Shown: positions 63,600-64,000 of the stretch, piece after piece
Layout of the letters: each line of letters opens with the position of its first letter
Position numbering within the stretch: the stretch's first letter is position 1
Origin: Syntrophus gentianae
Lineage (GTDB): Bacteria > Desulfobacterota > Syntrophia > Syntrophales > Syntrophaceae
Direction of reading: 5' to 3'
Length of the DNA: 64,000 bases
Assembly: GCF_900109885.1 (NCBI RefSeq)
Contig: NZ_FOBS01000019.1
Coordinates: forward strand, 1-64,000
Notes under the pieces: generated by a model
What the model was told of the DNA's origin: nothing
Databases searched by the model: none
The model's input: only the letters and a program-made list of their open reading frames with translations
Program-made: the position numbers and the translations under genes

Positions 63600-64000
63600 G
63601 ACTCTTATTTGAAAAGACAGGGACTGCAGAAATTGGAGAAGCAGGATTCACCCTTTTTGAGATCCTGGTGGCCCTTTTTATTCTCTCCATTGTATTTTCC
63701 AGCCTCTTTGCGTCCTATACGGGGACATTGAAGATGACACGGGAATGGGAAGGCACGGGACAGGCCTACAGCATGGCCCGGTGCGCCATCGACCGCATGC
63801 TTCGAGATCTTGATTCCACTTATCCGAATGGACAGTCAAGCCCCTTTGTCCTGGAGCCGGAAACCATCAAGGAAAAGACCTTTCCCCGTTTAAGCTTCTA
63901 TACGTGCAATCGGACAAATCCGGACGGGAGTGAAACGCCCTCAGCGGGAATCAGCCGGATCACCTATGCCGTCAGGGAGGATGCGGACACCGGAGGCTAC
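63596..64000 (+). CDS. gspJ: minor pseudopilin GspJ, cut by the window end
   Basis: From TTG 63596, overlapping the gspI stop (TTGA), 135 codons run open to the window end. The prepilin segment EAGFTLFEILVALFILSIVF has the Gly cleavage point and Glu +5. RCAIDRMLRDLDSTYP matches the GspJ body. The C-terminus lies outside the window. Confidence 0.85.
   Translation, partial: MRLLFEKTGTAEIGEAGFTLFEILVALFILSIVFSSLFASYTGTLKMTREWEGTGQAYSMARCAIDRMLRDLDSTYPNGQSSPFVLEPETIKEKTFPRLSFYTCNRTNPDGSETPSAGISRITYAVREDADTGGY

Noticed and set aside
1-64000. CRISPR array
   Set aside because: No regularly spaced direct repeats were seen.

Overview
The window looks like chromosome from an anaerobic, syntrophic deltaproteobacterium (Desulfobacterota) of the Syntrophus type. 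It combines a class II benzoyl-CoA reductase (Bam) locus, HdrA/MvhD/Nuo-like electron-transfer proteins, acyl-CoA and aryl-CoA ligases, beta-oxidation enzymes, selenocysteine use, and a deltaproteobacterial-style tmRNA and type II secretion locus. The genus is inferred from gene content, not from a search.

Layout. 1-2.3 kb: broken HD-GYP gene, amidohydrolase and an unknown gene. 2.6-8.5 kb: baeRF-like protein, HD-type exoribonuclease, the selenocysteine elongation factor SelB, a TtcA-like protein and SmpB. 8.6-10.2 kb: ssrA (tmRNA) with an integrase remnant at its 3' end, then a RelE-type toxin-antitoxin pair. 10.4-22.7 kb: an acyl-CoA utilisation region (CoA ligase, acetate-type transporter, M24 peptidase, two acyl-CoA dehydrogenases, enoyl-CoA hydratase, SCP-x thiolase with DUF35 partner, 3-hydroxyacyl-CoA dehydrogenase) around a PAS/AAA+ sigma-54 activator. 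Sigma-54-like promoters and 11-bp-spaced TGANTCA heptamers lie upstream of several of these genes. 23-38.4 kb: iclR followed by bamB1-bamB2-bamC-bamD-bamE-bamF-bamG-bamH-bamI and a benzoate-CoA ligase. 38.5-41.6 kb: two paralogous TetR regulators flanking a DASS-type transporter. 41.8-45.4 kb: a second iclR-bamB-bamC cassette. 45.7-48.4 kb: an unknown duplicated-domain protein and an NDP-forming acyl-CoA synthetase. 48.5-55.5 kb: housekeeping genes (flavodoxin-like reductase, UvrC, SpeD-SpeE fusion, J-domain protein, PEBP, hydrolase). 55.7-64 kb: two secreted FnIII proteins and gspD-E-F-G-H-I-J, the last cut by the window end.

How it fits together. Aromatic acids are probably taken up by the DASS carrier and activated by the CoA ligase. 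The tungsten enzyme BamB with BamC would then reduce the ring, while BamD-I (Hdr/MvhD/Nuo-like modules) would supply low-potential electrons by bifurcation or a related mechanism. Three bam genes are interrupted by in-frame UGA codons that I read as selenocysteine: bamE (codon 72), bamF (codon 19) and bamB3 (codon 546). Each UGA is followed by a hairpin suited to a bacterial SECIS, and selB lies in the same window.

The most striking observation is bamB3. Its UGA falls exactly where its two paralogs carry the fourth [4Fe-4S] cysteine of the aldehyde:ferredoxin oxidoreductase fold (D-x-x-G-x-C), implying a selenocysteine at or next to the cluster of a tungsten enzyme. A second point is that bamB1 lacks three active-site-region motifs conserved in the other two copies.
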